This document shows positions 5,298-5,743 of a stretch of DNA of 5,743 nt, piece after piece. Origin of the DNA: an uncultured Azospirillum sp. (lineage in GTDB: Bacteria > Pseudomonadota > Alphaproteobacteria > Azospirillales > Azospirillaceae); contig CALGOL010000384.1 in the NCBI GenBank assembly GCA_937960755.1, positions 1 to 5,743 of the forward strand, written 5' to 3'. The position numbers and the translations under genes are program-made. Each line of letters begins with the position of its first letter. Position 1 is the stretch's first letter. The notes below the pieces were generated by a model, which was given only the letters and a program-made list of their open reading frames with translations, made no database searches and was not told the origin of the DNA.

Positions 5298-5743
5298 ATG
5301 ATTAATAATCACACTAGCCCGGATACAATACATTACGTCTATTGGTGTATTCAGCGTCAGTTATTTCTAGGCCGGGCGGAGCCGAACAAAGCGGCCGTCG
5401 TCGCTTTCGCGCGCGGCGTCGCCTCGCTTCCCGCCCGGCTGAAAGCGTCCCGCCACGCCGACCGCCTGTTGTCGCTGGGCTACATCACCGATGTGCGCGG
5501 CCTGTTTCGCCGCTGCGCCGCTTTCTTGAATCCGCCCCGCCAAGGCGGCGGCGGGGCCGCTTGCGCGCTGGGAGAAGGACTGCCGGTGGTGACGTCGCCG
5601 CGCGGCGACGTCGCGTCAGTCGCCGGGCCGCAGGCTTGCGTCGCCGACGACGAGGCGTTTCTGATCCGCGCCACAGCATTGGCGCTAGACCCGGATGTTC
5701 GCCGGGCGGAGGGCGAAAACGCTCGCGCCCGCTACGACGGCGC
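5298..5743 (+). CDS. Glycosyltransferase C-terminal domain (GT-B, GT4-like), probably 5'-truncated, runs off window
   Basis: The frame is open from 5217 past the window end; ATG 5298 is the first ATG, giving 148 residues so far. Residues 22-31 (LFLGRAEPNK) resemble the first strand and loop of a GT-B C-terminal domain. GYITDVRGLFRRCAAFLNPP (61-80), RQGGGGAACALGEGLPVVTS (81-100) and GDVASVAG (103-110) follow the nucleotide-sugar-binding order seen in GT4-type enzymes. The second acidic position of the usual E-x7-E motif appears to be Cys here. The family is normally 350-400 residues with an N-terminal acceptor domain; only about 20 unrelated, AT-rich residues precede the homology and no room exists upstream. 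The change to GC-rich DNA at about 5370 coincides with the start of homology, so this is probably a gene cut at its 5' side. Family call fairly sure; start and functionality unsure. Confidence 0.6.
   Translation, partial: MINNHTSPDTIHYVYWCIQRQLFLGRAEPNKAAVVAFARGVASLPARLKASRHADRLLSLGYITDVRGLFRRCAAFLNPPRQGGGGAACALGEGLPVVTSPRGDVASVAGPQACVADDEAFLIRATALALDPDVRRAEGENARARYDG

Noticed and set aside
4950..5333. A 127-codon minus-strand reading frame across the AT-rich region and into the SDR 3' end
   Set aside because: It overlaps a well-supported SDR on the other strand, has no ribosome binding site before its ATG, and its translation shows no recognisable motif.
4997..5370. Insertion sequence in the AT-rich region
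   Set aside because: I could find no transposase motif, no terminal inverted repeats and no target-site duplication.

Overview
The window reads as GC-rich chromosomal DNA from an alphaproteobacterium. The evidence is the housekeeping order nadD-rsfS-rlmH and the strong GC preference of nearly every gene. A Rhodospirillales-like host is my guess; nothing here fixes the genus. Positions 1-1104 hold the 3' end of nadD (NAD synthesis), rsfS (ribosome silencing) and rlmH (23S rRNA methylation), closely spaced on the + strand and probably one operon. The rsfS start is odd: the best-placed ribosome binding site precedes an ATA codon, not a standard start.

Positions 1126-4996 hold an accessory cassette built as two divergent arms around a 102-base AT-rich spacer (2991-3092). 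The leftward arm encodes a ketoacyl-ACP synthase III (FabH-like, Cys-His-Asn triad intact) and a short-chain dehydrogenase/reductase (SDR), overlapping by 4 bases (GTGA). The rightward arm encodes a Rieske non-heme iron oxygenase alpha subunit and a second SDR, also overlapping by 4 bases (ATGA). The two SDRs are clear paralogues, but the leftward copy has an altered cofactor loop. By inference the cassette makes and tailors an unusual acyl group: condensation by the KAS III, reduction by one or both SDRs, and oxidation by the Rieske enzyme. The acyl group may decorate a surface glycan or lipid. The substrate cannot be read from sequence.

Positions 4997-5370 change character. GC falls to about 36% (96 of 270 by hand count over 5101-5370). 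This stretch holds a possible acyl-carrier-protein-like reading frame (5040-5274) that is intact only if one base of an A6 run is skipped. At about 5370 the DNA becomes very GC-rich again and encodes the C-terminal domain of a GT-B glycosyltransferase. That frame has no room for the usual N-terminal domain and runs off the window. The cassette end therefore looks like a recombination junction beside a truncated glycan gene, which fits a surface-polysaccharide setting.
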